A DNA stretch of 64,000 bases, taken from the NCBI GenBank assembly GCA_963811825.1, contig CAWESS010000019.1, positions 62,001 through 126,000 of the forward strand, given 5' to 3'. The notes under the pieces were generated by a model. The model was not told the origin of the DNA. It saw only the letters and a list, made by a program, of their open reading frames with translations, and did no database searches. Each line of letters opens with the position of its first letter. The first letter of the stretch is position 1. Below, piece after piece: positions 51,550 to 64,000 of this stretch. Source of the stretch: Fodinibacter sp963811825 (lineage in GTDB: Bacteria > Actinomycetota > Actinomycetes > Actinomycetales > Dermatophilaceae). Position numbers and translations under genes: made by a program.

Positions 51550-52176
51550 GTGACACAGACCCGCCTGCCCGCACCGTTCTTCGCTCGTGACGTGCTCGTC
51601 GTGGCTCGTGAGCTGCTCGGGTGCCGGGTCACGCGCGCAGGGGTGACGGTGCGGCTCACCGAGGTCGAGGCATATGCCGGGGCGACGGACCCGGGCTCGC
51701 ACGCCTTCCGCGGTCGGTCACCGCGCACCGAGGTCATGTTCGGGCCGGCCGGGCGGCTCTACGTCTACTTCACCTACGGGATGCACCACTGCGCGAACAT
51801 CGTCACCGGCGCGACGGGCACCGCCTCCGCCGTGCTGCTGCGAGCCGGCGAGGTCGTTGCGGGGCACGAGCTGGCGGCGGCCCGGCGGACGGGGGTGCGT
51901 GAGCGTGACCAGGCGCGCGGTCCGGCGAACCTCGCAACGACCCTGGGGCTCACCCGCGCCCACGACGGGCTCTCCCTCGTGGGCGCGCGCGCCGGAGGCC
52001 GGGTCGAACCACCGGAGACACCCGTGGACCTCGCGGCGGTGCGTACCGGCCCGCGCGTCGGCGTCAGTGGTGCAGGGGGCGACGGCACGGCCTACCCGTG
52101 GCGGTTCTGGCTGGACGGTGAGCCCACCGTGAGCGCATATCGTGCGGCCCGGCCGCGGAACGCACGCGTCGGTTGA
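51550..52176 (+). CDS. mpg: 3-methyladenine DNA glycosylase (Mpg/AAG family)
   Basis: A 208-residue alkyladenine DNA glycosylase: PAPFFARDVLVVARELLGCR, VRLTEVEAYAGATDPGSHAF (catalytic Glu), TEVMFGPAGRLYVYFTYGMH and HCANIVTGATGTASAVLLRA. It excises alkylated purines for base excision repair. CACACT ends 6 nt before the GTG start with no ribosome-binding site, so it is probably leaderless. In M. tuberculosis mpg likewise lies next to tyrS (Rv1688, Rv1689); here a lipoprotein, an adenosine-deaminase family gene and a GNAT gene are inserted between them. Confidence 0.93.
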   Translation: MTQTRLPAPFFARDVLVVARELLGCRVTRAGVTVRLTEVEAYAGATDPGSHAFRGRSPRTEVMFGPAGRLYVYFTYGMHHCANIVTGATGTASAVLLRAGEVVAGHELAAARRTGVRERDQARGPANLATTLGLTRAHDGLSLVGARAGGRVEPPETPVDLAAVRTGPRVGVSGAGGDGTAYPWRFWLDGEPTVSAYRAARPRNARVG

Positions 52177-52823
52177 TGCGTCGGAGACGCATGCGCCTGC
52201 CCACCGCCCCGGTCCACGCCGCTGTTCTCGCCGCCACGCTGCTCCTCCTGTCGGCGTGCGGCAGCGCCACGAACGGGCCCGGCGCCGTGCCTTCGAGCGT
52301 GGCGCCTGCGGTCACCGCCGTCCCACCCGCGCAGGCCCCCGTGACGGGCATCGGCACGGTCATCGAGAAGCCGGGCAGCCCGCCCGAGCTGTGCCTGGGC
52401 CCGGTGGCGGAGTCGTGGCCACCGCAGTGCGAGGGAATCGCCATCAGTGGCTGGGACTGGGCCACCAACCCTCCCGACGCGCAGACGGATGCCGGGTCAC
52501 CGGTCACGAAGTGGGGCGTCTACGCCGTGGACGGCACCTTCGACGGGCTCACCCTCACCGTCTCGAGCGCCGTGTCCCTCGCGCTCTACGACGCGATGGC
52601 GGAGCCCAGCGCCTCGCCCACGACGCCGCCCGACCTCAGTGCCGCCGAGTGGGATGCCGTGGAAGCGGCCGTTCGCGGCGTGCCGGGGCTGATCTCGGTG
52701 GAGCGGTCCGAGGACGCCGGGCCCGTGATGGTGACCGTGGTCCACGACGACGGCTCGATCCAGCAGTGGGCCGACTCCTCGTTCGGTGCGGGAGCAGTGG
52801 TCGTCACTTCTGCATTGCGGTGA
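52176..52823 (+). CDS. Putative lipoprotein
   Basis: A 215-residue protein with a lipoprotein signal: basic MRRRRMRLP, hydrophobic AAVLAATLLLL and lipobox LLSAC with acylated Cys28. The mature part has a Pro/Ala/Val linker (to about residue 60), then an alpha/beta domain with CLGPVAESWPPQCEGIAISG (two cysteines that could pair), VYAVDGTFDGLTLTVSSAVS and WDAVEAAVRGVPGLISVERS. Function unknown. ATG overlaps the mpg stop (TGATG). Its 3' end overlaps the convergent adenosine-deaminase gene by 20 bp. Confidence 0.8.
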   Translation: MRRRRMRLPTAPVHAAVLAATLLLLSACGSATNGPGAVPSSVAPAVTAVPPAQAPVTGIGTVIEKPGSPPELCLGPVAESWPPQCEGIAISGWDWATNPPDAQTDAGSPVTKWGVYAVDGTFDGLTLTVSSAVSLALYDAMAEPSASPTTPPDLSAAEWDAVEAAVRGVPGLISVERSEDAGPVMVTVVHDDGSIQQWADSSFGAGAVVVTSALR

Positions 52824-53859
52824 ATGCTGCTGTGTAGGAGCGGATTTCGGCGCTGAGACCGGCCGCGACATCAGCCGGAGCGAACGACGCGTCGACGGCC
52901 GCCAGGGCCAGGTCGGCGAGGCCGTCCTCGTCGAGGTCGAGCAGGCGGGCGGCGATCTCGTACTCGCGACCGAGTGTCGTGCCGAACATCGGGGGGTCGT
53001 CGCTGTTGACCGTGACGATGACGCCGGCATCCCGCATGGCGCGGATGGGGTGCTCCTCGAGCCGCTCGACGACTCGCGTCGCGATGTTGCTCGTCGGGCA
53101 CACCTCGAGCGGGATCCGGTGCTCAGCGAGGTGCTCGAGCAGTCGGGGGTCCTGCACCGACGACGTGCCGTGGCCGATGCGTTCGGCGCCGAGGAGGGTG
53201 AGCGCGTCCCACACCGACTGCGGTCCGGTCGACTCGCCCGAGTGCGGCACGCTGTGCAGCCCAGCGGCCTTGGCAGCGGCGAAGTGCGAGGCGAACTGTG
53301 ACCGTGGCACGCCGATCTCCGGCCCGCCGAGGCCGAACCCGACCAGCGCCTCCGGACGGTGGTCCAGCGCGTAGGACAGGGTCGCGTCCGCGGAGTCGAG
53401 GCCGGACTCTCCCGGGATGTCGTAGATCCACTGCAGCACGACACCGTGGTCGCGTTCGGCGGCGACGCGGGCGTCCTCGATGGCCTCGGTGTACGCCTCG
53501 ATGGGGATGCCGCGCACGACCGAGGTGTACGGCGTCATCGTCAGCTCGGCGTAGCGCACCTGCTGCACCGCGAGGTCGCGGGCCACCTCGTACGTCAGCA
53601 TCCGCACGTCCTCGGCCGTCCGCAGCAGGCCCACGGTGGCGAGGTAGACGTCGATGAAGTGCGCGAAGTCGGTGAAGGTGAAGAAGCGGGCGAGCTCCTG
53701 CGGGTCCTGGGGCACGGGGCTGTCGGGGTGGCGGGCGGCCAGCTCCGCGACGATCCTCGGGGAGGCCGAGCCCACGTGGTGCACGTGCAGCTCGGCCTTG
53801 GGCAGTCCCGCGACGAACGGGGAGACAGCGGTCGCGGGTGCTTCGGCAGTGTCGGTCAC
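52804..53859 (-). CDS. Adenosine deaminase family protein (possibly aminodeoxyfutalosine deaminase)
   Basis: A 351-residue metal-dependent deaminase. LPKAELHVHHVGSASPRIVA has the HxH pair, GLHSVPHSGESTGPQSVWDA supplies the third His and catalytic Glu, ERIGHGTSSVQDPRLLEHLA the His, and VTVNSDDPPMFGTTLGREYE the SDD metal/catalytic Asp pair. HHVGSASP in place of the classical HLEGT suggests the subgroup that includes the Streptomyces aminodeoxyfutalosine deaminase of menaquinone synthesis; adenosine is the alternative substrate. CACACT on the minus strand lies 7 nt before this GTG, which was preferred over an upstream ATG at 53907. Confidence 0.82.
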   Translation of the reverse strand: MTDTAEAPATAVSPFVAGLPKAELHVHHVGSASPRIVAELAARHPDSPVPQDPQELARFFTFTDFAHFIDVYLATVGLLRTAEDVRMLTYEVARDLAVQQVRYAELTMTPYTSVVRGIPIEAYTEAIEDARVAAERDHGVVLQWIYDIPGESGLDSADATLSYALDHRPEALVGFGLGGPEIGVPRSQFASHFAAAKAAGLHSVPHSGESTGPQSVWDALTLLGAERIGHGTSSVQDPRLLEHLAEHRIPLEVCPTSNIATRVVERLEEHPIRAMRDAGVIVTVNSDDPPMFGTTLGREYEIAARLLDLDEDGLADLALAAVDASFAPADVAAGLSAEIRSYTAAFTAMQK

Positions 53860-53913
53860 GGCGGTCAGTGTGCCGGATGCCGTCGCGCCTTTCACGATGG
53901 TAGGCATTCTCGC

Positions 53914-54474
53914 ATGACCCGACCCGACCTGTGGCCGCGCACCACGGACCGCCTCGTGCTGCGTCCACCGACGGACGCCGACCTGGACGCGGTCCTCGCC
54001 TGGCGCAACCACCCGGCGGTGACGCGGTGGCTGCTGAGCACGCAGGTCGATCCCGAGCGCTATCGCCGGGAGTGGCTGTCCGGTGCGGACGACCCCCTCG
54101 ACCACTCGGTCGTCGCGGTGCACGGGGGCGTGGTCGTCGGCACGGTCTCGCTCGAGGTGGGCGACGGGATGGGACAGGGGAGCGACTCGCCGGCCCTCGG
54201 GAGCGAGGCCGCGCTGGGGTACGTCCTCGATCCGGACCACCACGGACGCGGGTACGCCACGGAGATGGTCGTGGCCGCGCTCGACCTCGCCTTCGGCGAG
54301 CTCGGGCTCCGGCGCGTGACCGCAGGCTGCTTCGCCGCCAACATCGGCTCCTGGCGGGTGATGGAGAAGGCAGGGATGCGACGCGAGCAGCACGGCATCC
54401 GGGACTCGTGGCACGCCGAGCTCGGATGGATCGACGGCTACACGTATGCCGTGCTCGCGGACGAGCGTCGATGA
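53914..54474 (+). CDS. GNAT family N-acetyltransferase (RimJ-like)
   Basis: A 186-residue acetyltransferase. RTTDRLVLRPPTDADLDAVL is the typical RimJ/RimL start, LGYVLDPDHHGRGYATEMVV the acetyl-CoA pyrophosphate loop, and RRVTAGCFAANIGSWRVMEK, then AGMRREQHGIRDSWHAEL, the C-terminal motif with the conserved N and E. Substrate unknown. Divergent from the adenosine-deaminase gene (overlapping promoter region) and followed 76 bp later by tyrS. Confidence 0.85.
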   Translation: MTRPDLWPRTTDRLVLRPPTDADLDAVLAWRNHPAVTRWLLSTQVDPERYRREWLSGADDPLDHSVVAVHGGVVVGTVSLEVGDGMGQGSDSPALGSEAALGYVLDPDHHGRGYATEMVVAALDLAFGELGLRRVTAGCFAANIGSWRVMEKAGMRREQHGIRDSWHAELGWIDGYTYAVLADERR

Positions 54475-54550
54475 CGCGCACGGTGCGTGGCAGGCTGTGG
54501 CGGGCGCACGGCATCCGGTCGGTGCGTGACCGCGGAGAAGGGAAGCACCC

Positions 54551-55810
54551 GTGAGCGACATCCTCGACGAGCTGCAGTGGCGAGGGCTGGTGGCGCAGTC
54601 CACCGACGAGTCCGCGCTGCGCACGGCACTCGCCGACGGGCCGATCACGGCGTATTGCGGCTTCGACCCCACGGCACCCTCCCTGCACTTCGGCAACCTC
54701 GTGCAGCTCATCGTGCTGCGCCACCTCCAGAGGGCCGGGCACCGGGTGATCTGCCTCGTCGGCGGGTCCACCGGCCTCATCGGTGACCCCCGGCCCAGTG
54801 CCGAGCGGGTGCTGAAGACCAAGGAGCAGACGGCGGAGTGGGTCGCCAACATCCGTCGGCAGGTGGAGCCGTTCCTCGCATCCGACGGGGAGAACCCTGC
54901 GGTGTTCGTGAACAACCTCGACTGGACAGCACCGATGTCGGCACTGGACTTCCTGCGCGACGTCGGCAAGCACTTCCGGGTCAACCAGATGGTCAAGAAG
55001 GAAGCGATCGCGGCGCGGCTGAACAGCGACGAGGGCATCTCGTACACCGAGTTCAGCTACCAGCTGCTCCAGGGGCTGGACTACCTGCAGCTGTACCGCG
55101 ACTTCGGCTGCACGCTGCAGACCGGCGGCAACGACCAGTGGGGCAACCTCACTGCCGGCTCGGACCTGATCCACCGCGTCGAGGGCACCTCGGTTCACCT
55201 GCTGACCACACCGCTGCTGACGGACAGCTCCGGCGAGAAGTTCGGCAAGAGCGCCGGAAACGCGATCTGGCTGTCGCCGGACATGACGAGTCCGTACGCC
55301 TTCTACCAGTACTGGGTCAACGTCGAGGACGCCTCCGTCGTCACGCTGCTCAAGGTCTTCACCGACCGCTCACTCGAGGAGATCACCGAGCTCGAGCGAC
55401 AGGTGGCGGAGGAGCCCTTCCGGCGAGCGGCGCAGAAGGTGCTGGCGGCGGACGTCACGACCCTGGTGCACGGGGCAGAAGCGACGGCTGCAGTCCGGGC
55501 CGCGTCGGAAGCGCTGTTCGGCAAGGGAGACGTGCAGGCGCTGGACGCCGGGACCCTGCGCGATGCGACGGCCGAGCTGCCCGGTGGAGTCGTGAGCGTC
55601 GGCATGTCCGTCGTCGACGCCCTCGTCGCGGTCGGGCTCGTGGACTCCCGCAACGCCGCCCGCCGCGCGATCACCGAGGGCGGCGCATCAGTCAACGGAG
55701 TGAAGGTCAGCGACGTGGAGCGCGAGATCGCCACGGAGGACGTCCTGCACGGTGAGGTGGTGCTGCTGCGGCGTGGTCGCAAGTCCCTCGCAGCGGGTCG
55801 TCCCGCGTGA
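54551..55810 (+). CDS. tyrS: Tyrosyl-tRNA synthetase
   Basis: A 419-residue class I synthetase. AYCGFDPTAPSLHFGNLVQL holds the HIGH-type motif (LHFG, residues 45-48), TEFSYQLLQGLDYLQLYRDF and LQTGGNDQWGNLTAGSDLIH bind tyrosine, and DSSGEKFGKSAGNAIW is the KMSKS-type loop (KFGKS). The C-terminal S4 RNA-binding domain contains GLVDSRNAARRAITEGGASV and NGVKVSDVEREI. GTG start preceded by GAAGGGAAG. No T-box-like leader was seen in the 76 bp upstream. An rRNA operon follows. Confidence 0.96.
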   Translation: MSDILDELQWRGLVAQSTDESALRTALADGPITAYCGFDPTAPSLHFGNLVQLIVLRHLQRAGHRVICLVGGSTGLIGDPRPSAERVLKTKEQTAEWVANIRRQVEPFLASDGENPAVFVNNLDWTAPMSALDFLRDVGKHFRVNQMVKKEAIAARLNSDEGISYTEFSYQLLQGLDYLQLYRDFGCTLQTGGNDQWGNLTAGSDLIHRVEGTSVHLLTTPLLTDSSGEKFGKSAGNAIWLSPDMTSPYAFYQYWVNVEDASVVTLLKVFTDRSLEEITELERQVAEEPFRRAAQKVLAADVTTLVHGAEATAAVRAASEALFGKGDVQALDAGTLRDATAELPGGVVSVGMSVVDALVAVGLVDSRNAARRAITEGGASVNGVKVSDVEREIATEDVLHGEVVLLRRGRKSLAAGRPA

Positions 55811-55856
55811 CGGCTGAGCGCTCCGGGATGCGCGACACGCCCGGGCGACAGCCGAT

Positions 55857-55885
55857 TTGGTGGGCCGACGTCGCTCGTCTAGAGT
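55857..55885 (+). promoter_or_regulatory. rRNA operon promoter P1
   Basis: TTGGTG (55857-55862), 17-bp spacer, TAGAGT (55880-55885). It is the upstream of two good promoters in the 606-bp gene-free stretch between tyrS and 16S rRNA. Confidence 0.55.
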
Positions 55886-56069
55886 TTTCGACGTCAGCCC
55901 GTGAGGGAGCAACGGACGCCAAGCGGTGGGATGCACATCCCGCACCAAGCAGGCCGGTCCCGCGGAGTTGACACCGACACCTCGACGGCGACGCACCTCG
56001 TGTGCGGGGCATCGTGGTGGCCCTGGTTCACTGACGTGAAACCACACCCGCCTCGCGGCGGATGCGGAT

Positions 56070-56099
56070 TTGACCGAGGTGCGGCTGGGCGGGTAACTT
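56070..56099 (+). promoter_or_regulatory. rRNA operon promoter P2
   Basis: TTGACC (56070-56075), 18-bp spacer, TAACTT (56094-56099), about 320 bp before 16S rRNA; the better match to the sigma-70/HrdB consensus of the two. Confidence 0.65.
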
Positions 56100-56189
56100 G
56101 GAGTGGTTGGGCCGGTCCGGAAGCGGCGGCCTCAACACTCCGAACGGTAGCCCCGGATCCACGACCTCGGTCGGGGAGCGGTGCGCGTC

Positions 56190-56349
56190 CGATCTTTGAG
56201 AACTCAACAGCGTGTCAAAAATCGATGCCAAGTTTTAGGTCGTCGGCTCGGATGGTGTTGCTTCCCGTTGTGGGGGGTGGTGTTGTTTGGGTTGTCGATA
56301 TTTTTTCCTTTGGTTGGACAACGAACAACAGCGAGAGCTGGTTGTTCGT
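56190..56349 (+). other. rRNA leader: antitermination/processing box and hairpin
   Basis: CTTTGAGAACTCAACAGCGT near 56194-56213 is the conserved leader box found before actinobacterial rRNA genes; a similar GTTGAGAACTACACAGTG recurs before 23S. ACGAACAAC (56321-56329) and GTTGTTCGT (56341-56349) form a perfect 9-bp hairpin with an 11-nt loop. These are likely parts of the processing and antitermination signals; function is inferred. Confidence 0.6.
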
Positions 56350-56416
56350 GCTCAGCCGGGTTTGTAACACTTTGTGGTTTATGGATTTTCCCGGCCTTTG
56401 GGTTGGGGATGTTCGA

Positions 56417-61522
<5,106 letters not shown>

Positions 61523-61615
61523 ACACACAACATAAAGATCTTATGCGTGTTCGCGTCCACTGTGCAGTTCCCGAGATACGGTCAGGGAACACACCCACTG
61601 ACATATCTCCATAGA

Positions 61616-61735
61616 GTTTCGGCTGTCATAGCGAAGGGGAAACGCCCGGTCCCATTCCGAACCCGGAAGCTAAGCCCTTCAGCGCCGATGGTACTGCACT
61701 GGTGACGGTGTGGGAGAGTAGGACGCAGCCGGACA
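61616..61735 (+). rRNA. rrf: 5S ribosomal RNA
   Basis: About 118 nt: TTCGGCTGTCATAGCGAAGG at the start, CCCATTCCGAACCCGGAAGC in the middle, and GTGGGAGAGTAGGACGCAGC at the end, whose last bases pair with the first. A precursor stem (GAGATA...GTCAG with CTGAC...ATCTC, 61573-61609) lies just upstream. Confidence 0.95.
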
Positions 61736-61751
61736 AACATTCAAAAACGAG

Positions 61752-61780
61752 AAGGGCCCACCACCAGGTGGGCCCTTTTC
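61752..61780 (+). terminator. Rho-independent terminator of the rRNA operon
   Basis: AAGGGCCCACC (61752-61762) and GGTGGGCCCTT (61767-61777) form a perfect 11-bp stem with an ACCA loop, followed by TTTT. Position 17 bp after 5S rRNA. Confidence 0.92.
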
Positions 61781-61973
61781 CATTCCCCGCAGCAAACCAG
61801 CCAAGTCCCGACCGGGCAGCGAAGAAGATCCCTGTCCGACAGAGTCGCGTCACCCGTGTCCGTAGACTGCACCCGGCGACAACACGTTCCATCACAACCC
61901 CACAGCGACGACAACCCACAGCAACGCACGACACGGCGAGGCCACGGCCGGCCCGGACCCAGGAGATGACGGC

Positions 61974-63023
61974 GTGACCGAGGAGAACAGCACCGATCGC
62001 CCCGAGGGCGCGAGCTCGGGTGACGGTGCGTCGGCACCTCGTCGCGACGGCGGCACCGACCGCTCAGGTCGACCTCCGTACCGTGGCGGGGACGATCGCC
62101 GCGGCTCCGGGCCTCGTGGCGGCGGCGGGGGTGACCGTCGGCGCGACGAGCGCGGTGGGGCCGGCGGCAGGCCTGCGGGCCGGGACTCGCGGCCCGCAGG
62201 GCGTGACGGCAAGACGGGCCGGCCCGATGACCGCGAGGACCGCGGCGGGAGCCGACTCGCTCCCAAGGGCCCCAGGTTGCCCGAGCCGCGCATTCCGGAC
62301 GAGGTGACCGGCAAGGAACTCGATCGGGCCGTGCACCAGCAGCTGCGGACACTGTCGAAGGAGAATGCCGAGGGAGTTGCCCAGCACCTCGTCATGGTGG
62401 CGGCCACGTTGGAGGCCGACAACCTCGAGGCTGCGCTGGCGCATGCCGAGACGGCTGTGCGCCGTGCCGGTCGGGTGCCTGCGGCGCGCGAGGCGCTCGG
62501 CATGGTGGCCTACCGCCAAGGTGACTTCGCTCGTGCGCTGACGGAGTTCCGTACGGTGCGCCGGCTGAGTGGCTCCAGCCACCTGCTGCCCCTCATGGTC
62601 GACTGCGAGCGCGGCCTGGAGCGCCACAGTCGAGCACTGGAGCTGGCCGCGTCTCCGGAGGCCAAGACCCTGAATGAGTCCGAGCGTCTCGACCTGGCCA
62701 TCGTCGTCTCCGGTGTCCGCCGTGACCTCGGCCAGAACGATGCGGCACTGGTGTCACTCCAGGTGCCCGCGCTCCGCCGCCGACCGGGTCCGGACGTGTG
62801 TCGGCTGCACTACGCCTACGCCGACGTCCTGCTCGGGCTCGGGCGCGAGGAGGAAGCTCGCGAGTGGTTCGTCAAGGCGGTCGAGGGAGACGCCGACGGC
62901 GACACGGACGCGGTGGAACGCCTCGAGGAGATCGACGGCATCGTCATCGAACTGGGCGACGAGGACGACGACGAGGGGGCCACGGCATCCGAGACGGGCG
63001 CGCAGGGTCCGGTTCAGGGGTGA
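61974..63023 (+). CDS. Tetratricopeptide repeat protein with disordered RGG/RD-rich N-terminus
   Basis: A 349-residue protein. Residues 1-100 are low complexity, rich in Arg, Gly and Asp (RPPYRGGDDRRGSGPRGGGG, RPAGRDSRPAGRDGKTGRPD), and should be disordered. Residues 105-315 form helical TPR-like repeats: ELDRAVHQQLRTLSKENAEG, NLEAALAHAETAVRRAGRVP, ALGMVAYRQGDFARALTEFR and YADVLLGLGREEEAREWFVK. A tail rich in acidic residues follows. Orthologues (Rv1691-like) lie downstream of tyrS and beside a HAD phosphatase; function is unknown. GTG start; four-base overlap with the next gene. Confidence 0.82.
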   Translation: MTEENSTDRPEGASSGDGASAPRRDGGTDRSGRPPYRGGDDRRGSGPRGGGGGDRRRDERGGAGGRPAGRDSRPAGRDGKTGRPDDREDRGGSRLAPKGPRLPEPRIPDEVTGKELDRAVHQQLRTLSKENAEGVAQHLVMVAATLEADNLEAALAHAETAVRRAGRVPAAREALGMVAYRQGDFARALTEFRTVRRLSGSSHLLPLMVDCERGLERHSRALELAASPEAKTLNESERLDLAIVVSGVRRDLGQNDAALVSLQVPALRRRPGPDVCRLHYAYADVLLGLGREEEAREWFVKAVEGDADGDTDAVERLEEIDGIVIELGDEDDDEGATASETGAQGPVQG

Positions 63024-63973
63024 ACCCGCTGACCTCGCTGCAGGCGCGTTACGCCGCCATCGTCTGTGACCTCGACGGTGTCGTGTACCGCGGGCCGGCA
63101 GCCGTGCCGCACGCCGTGGAGGCGCTCACCGGCACATCTCTGCCGGTGATCTACGCGACGAACAACGCGTCGCGACCCCCGGCCGACGTCGCTGCCCACC
63201 TGCGTGAGCTCGGCGTGCCGTGCGTCCCCGAAGCGGTCGCCACCAGCTCGCAGGCCGGCGCACGCATCATCGCCGACCGCGTTCCACCCGCCAGCGCGGT
63301 GCTCGCCGTGGGTGGGCCCGGGGTTGCGGTGGCCCTGGAGGAGGTCGGCCTGGCACCTGTCCTCCCGGATGCCGTCTCGGGTCACCACCCCGTGGCCGTG
63401 CTCCAGGGTTACGGCCCGCAGGTCACGGCGACACACCTGGCCGAGGCCGCGTATGCCGTGCAGTCGGGCGCGATCTGGGTGGCCACGAACACCGACGCCA
63501 CGCTGCCCACCGACCGAGGAGTGGCACCGGGGAACGGGTCGCTCATCGCCGCCGTCCAGCGAGCGGTCGGGCGCGCACCCGACGTCGTGGCCGGCAAGCC
63601 CTCGGCTCCGCTGTACCTCATGTGCGCTGACCGGCTGGCGGTGCCCGCGTCGCGGGTGCTCGCGGTCGGTGACCGCCTCGACACCGACATCGAGGGGGCT
63701 GTCGCGGCCGGAATGGACTCCCTCCTCGTGCTCACCGGAGTCGACGACCTCGGCGCCTGCCTCGCGGCACCTCCTCACCGGCGGCCGACGTGGGTGGCCC
63801 CCGACCTCCGGTCGCTGACCGCCGACCCTGCGGCTCCCGGCACCTCATGGGAGGTACTCACTGCGGCCGTGCGGGCTGTACACCGGGCGAGCGACGCGGG
63901 AGCGCCCGCCCACGAGGTCGCGGCGCTGAGCGAGTCTGCAGAGTCCACGCTCCGTGAGGTCGCACCCCGGTAG
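63020..63973 (+). CDS. HAD-superfamily hydrolase (NagD/Rv1692-like phosphatase)
   Basis: A 317-residue class IIA HAD phosphatase. The nucleophile motif is IVCDLDGVVYRGPAAVPHAV with Asp17 and Asp19, motif II is VIYATNNASRPPADVAAHLR, motif III Lys is in VVAGKPSAPLYLM, and motif IV reads VLAVGDRLDTDIEGAVAAGM. The cap contains AVLQGYGPQVTATHLAEAAY and WVATNTDATLPTDRGVAPGN. M. tuberculosis Rv1692, in the same position, is a glycerol-3-phosphate phosphatase, so that activity is likely but not proven. About 27 bp follow to the window end without a gene. Confidence 0.9.
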   Translation: MNPLTSLQARYAAIVCDLDGVVYRGPAAVPHAVEALTGTSLPVIYATNNASRPPADVAAHLRELGVPCVPEAVATSSQAGARIIADRVPPASAVLAVGGPGVAVALEEVGLAPVLPDAVSGHHPVAVLQGYGPQVTATHLAEAAYAVQSGAIWVATNTDATLPTDRGVAPGNGSLIAAVQRAVGRAPDVVAGKPSAPLYLMCADRLAVPASRVLAVGDRLDTDIEGAVAAGMDSLLVLTGVDDLGACLAAPPHRRPTWVAPDLRSLTADPAAPGTSWEVLTAAVRAVHRASDAGAPAHEVAALSESAESTLREVAPR

Positions 63974-64000
63974 CGTGGGCGGCAACGGGTGGCTGACCGG

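Noticed and set aside
54475..54550. T-box riboswitch before tyrS
   Set aside because: The 76-bp gap is too short and has no T-box (TGGNACC-type) sequence or specifier stem.

Overview
The window is a high-GC actinobacterial chromosome segment. The 16S rRNA, the gene order and the style of the proteins point to Micrococcales, most likely family Intrasporangiaceae; I could not run a comparison. Many gene neighbourhoods match Mycobacterium tuberculosis and Streptomyces: aceE/DUF3052/ahpE, nif3/zinc-ribbon/rnhA, rhodanese/metZ, panB/glnA2/glnE, hisD-C-B-H-A, infC-rpmI-rplT-tsnR-pheST, argC-J-B-D-F-R-H, mpg-tyrS and a TPR/HAD-phosphatase pair.

Layout. 1-13.3 kb: the 5' end of aceE, fdhD, two PH-domain membrane proteins, DUF3052, ahpE, tRNA-Val, a nif3 / zinc-ribbon / RNase H operon, rhodanese-metZ, and single genes (SRPBCC, MpaB-like, yaaA, RNB nuclease, vWA). 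13.4-18.4 kb: an islet bounded by 26-bp direct repeats. The right copy is the 3' end of rnpB. The islet carries one giant SARP/STAND/WD40-type regulator and a small secreted ORF. 18.4-27.7 kb: rnpB, small conserved proteins, ppgK-map, panB and nitrogen control (glnA2, glnE). 27.7-33.6 kb: his operon. 33.7-43.7 kb: translation cluster (infC with an AUC start, rpmI, rplT, an rRNA methylase, pheST) interrupted by an orphan histidine kinase, an MFS protein and a VOC protein. 43.8-51.5 kb: arginine operon under a promoter-overlapping ARG box, with an ACT-domain gene between argC and argJ and its own argR; argG is not in the window. 51.5-64 kb: mpg, a lipoprotein, an adenosine-deaminase family gene, GNAT, tyrS, a complete rRNA operon (16S-23S-5S, no ITS tRNA), a TPR protein and a HAD phosphatase.

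Global features. (1) Seventeen genes have a -10-like hexamer with A at position 2 and T at position 6, placed 6-8 nt before the start codon, the signature of leaderless transcription. (2) The octamer GGATGCCG/CGGCATCC is strikingly frequent (roughly 15 copies in the first 10 kb by hand count) but absent from the islet; one convergent pair of copies forms a hairpin between two genes. (3) Many conserved genes, including the essential pheS, are broken by single-base indels without stop substitutions. I read these mostly as sequencing errors, so gene models with 'frameshift' in the call should be read as probably intact genes. No CRISPR array, transposase or integrase was seen.
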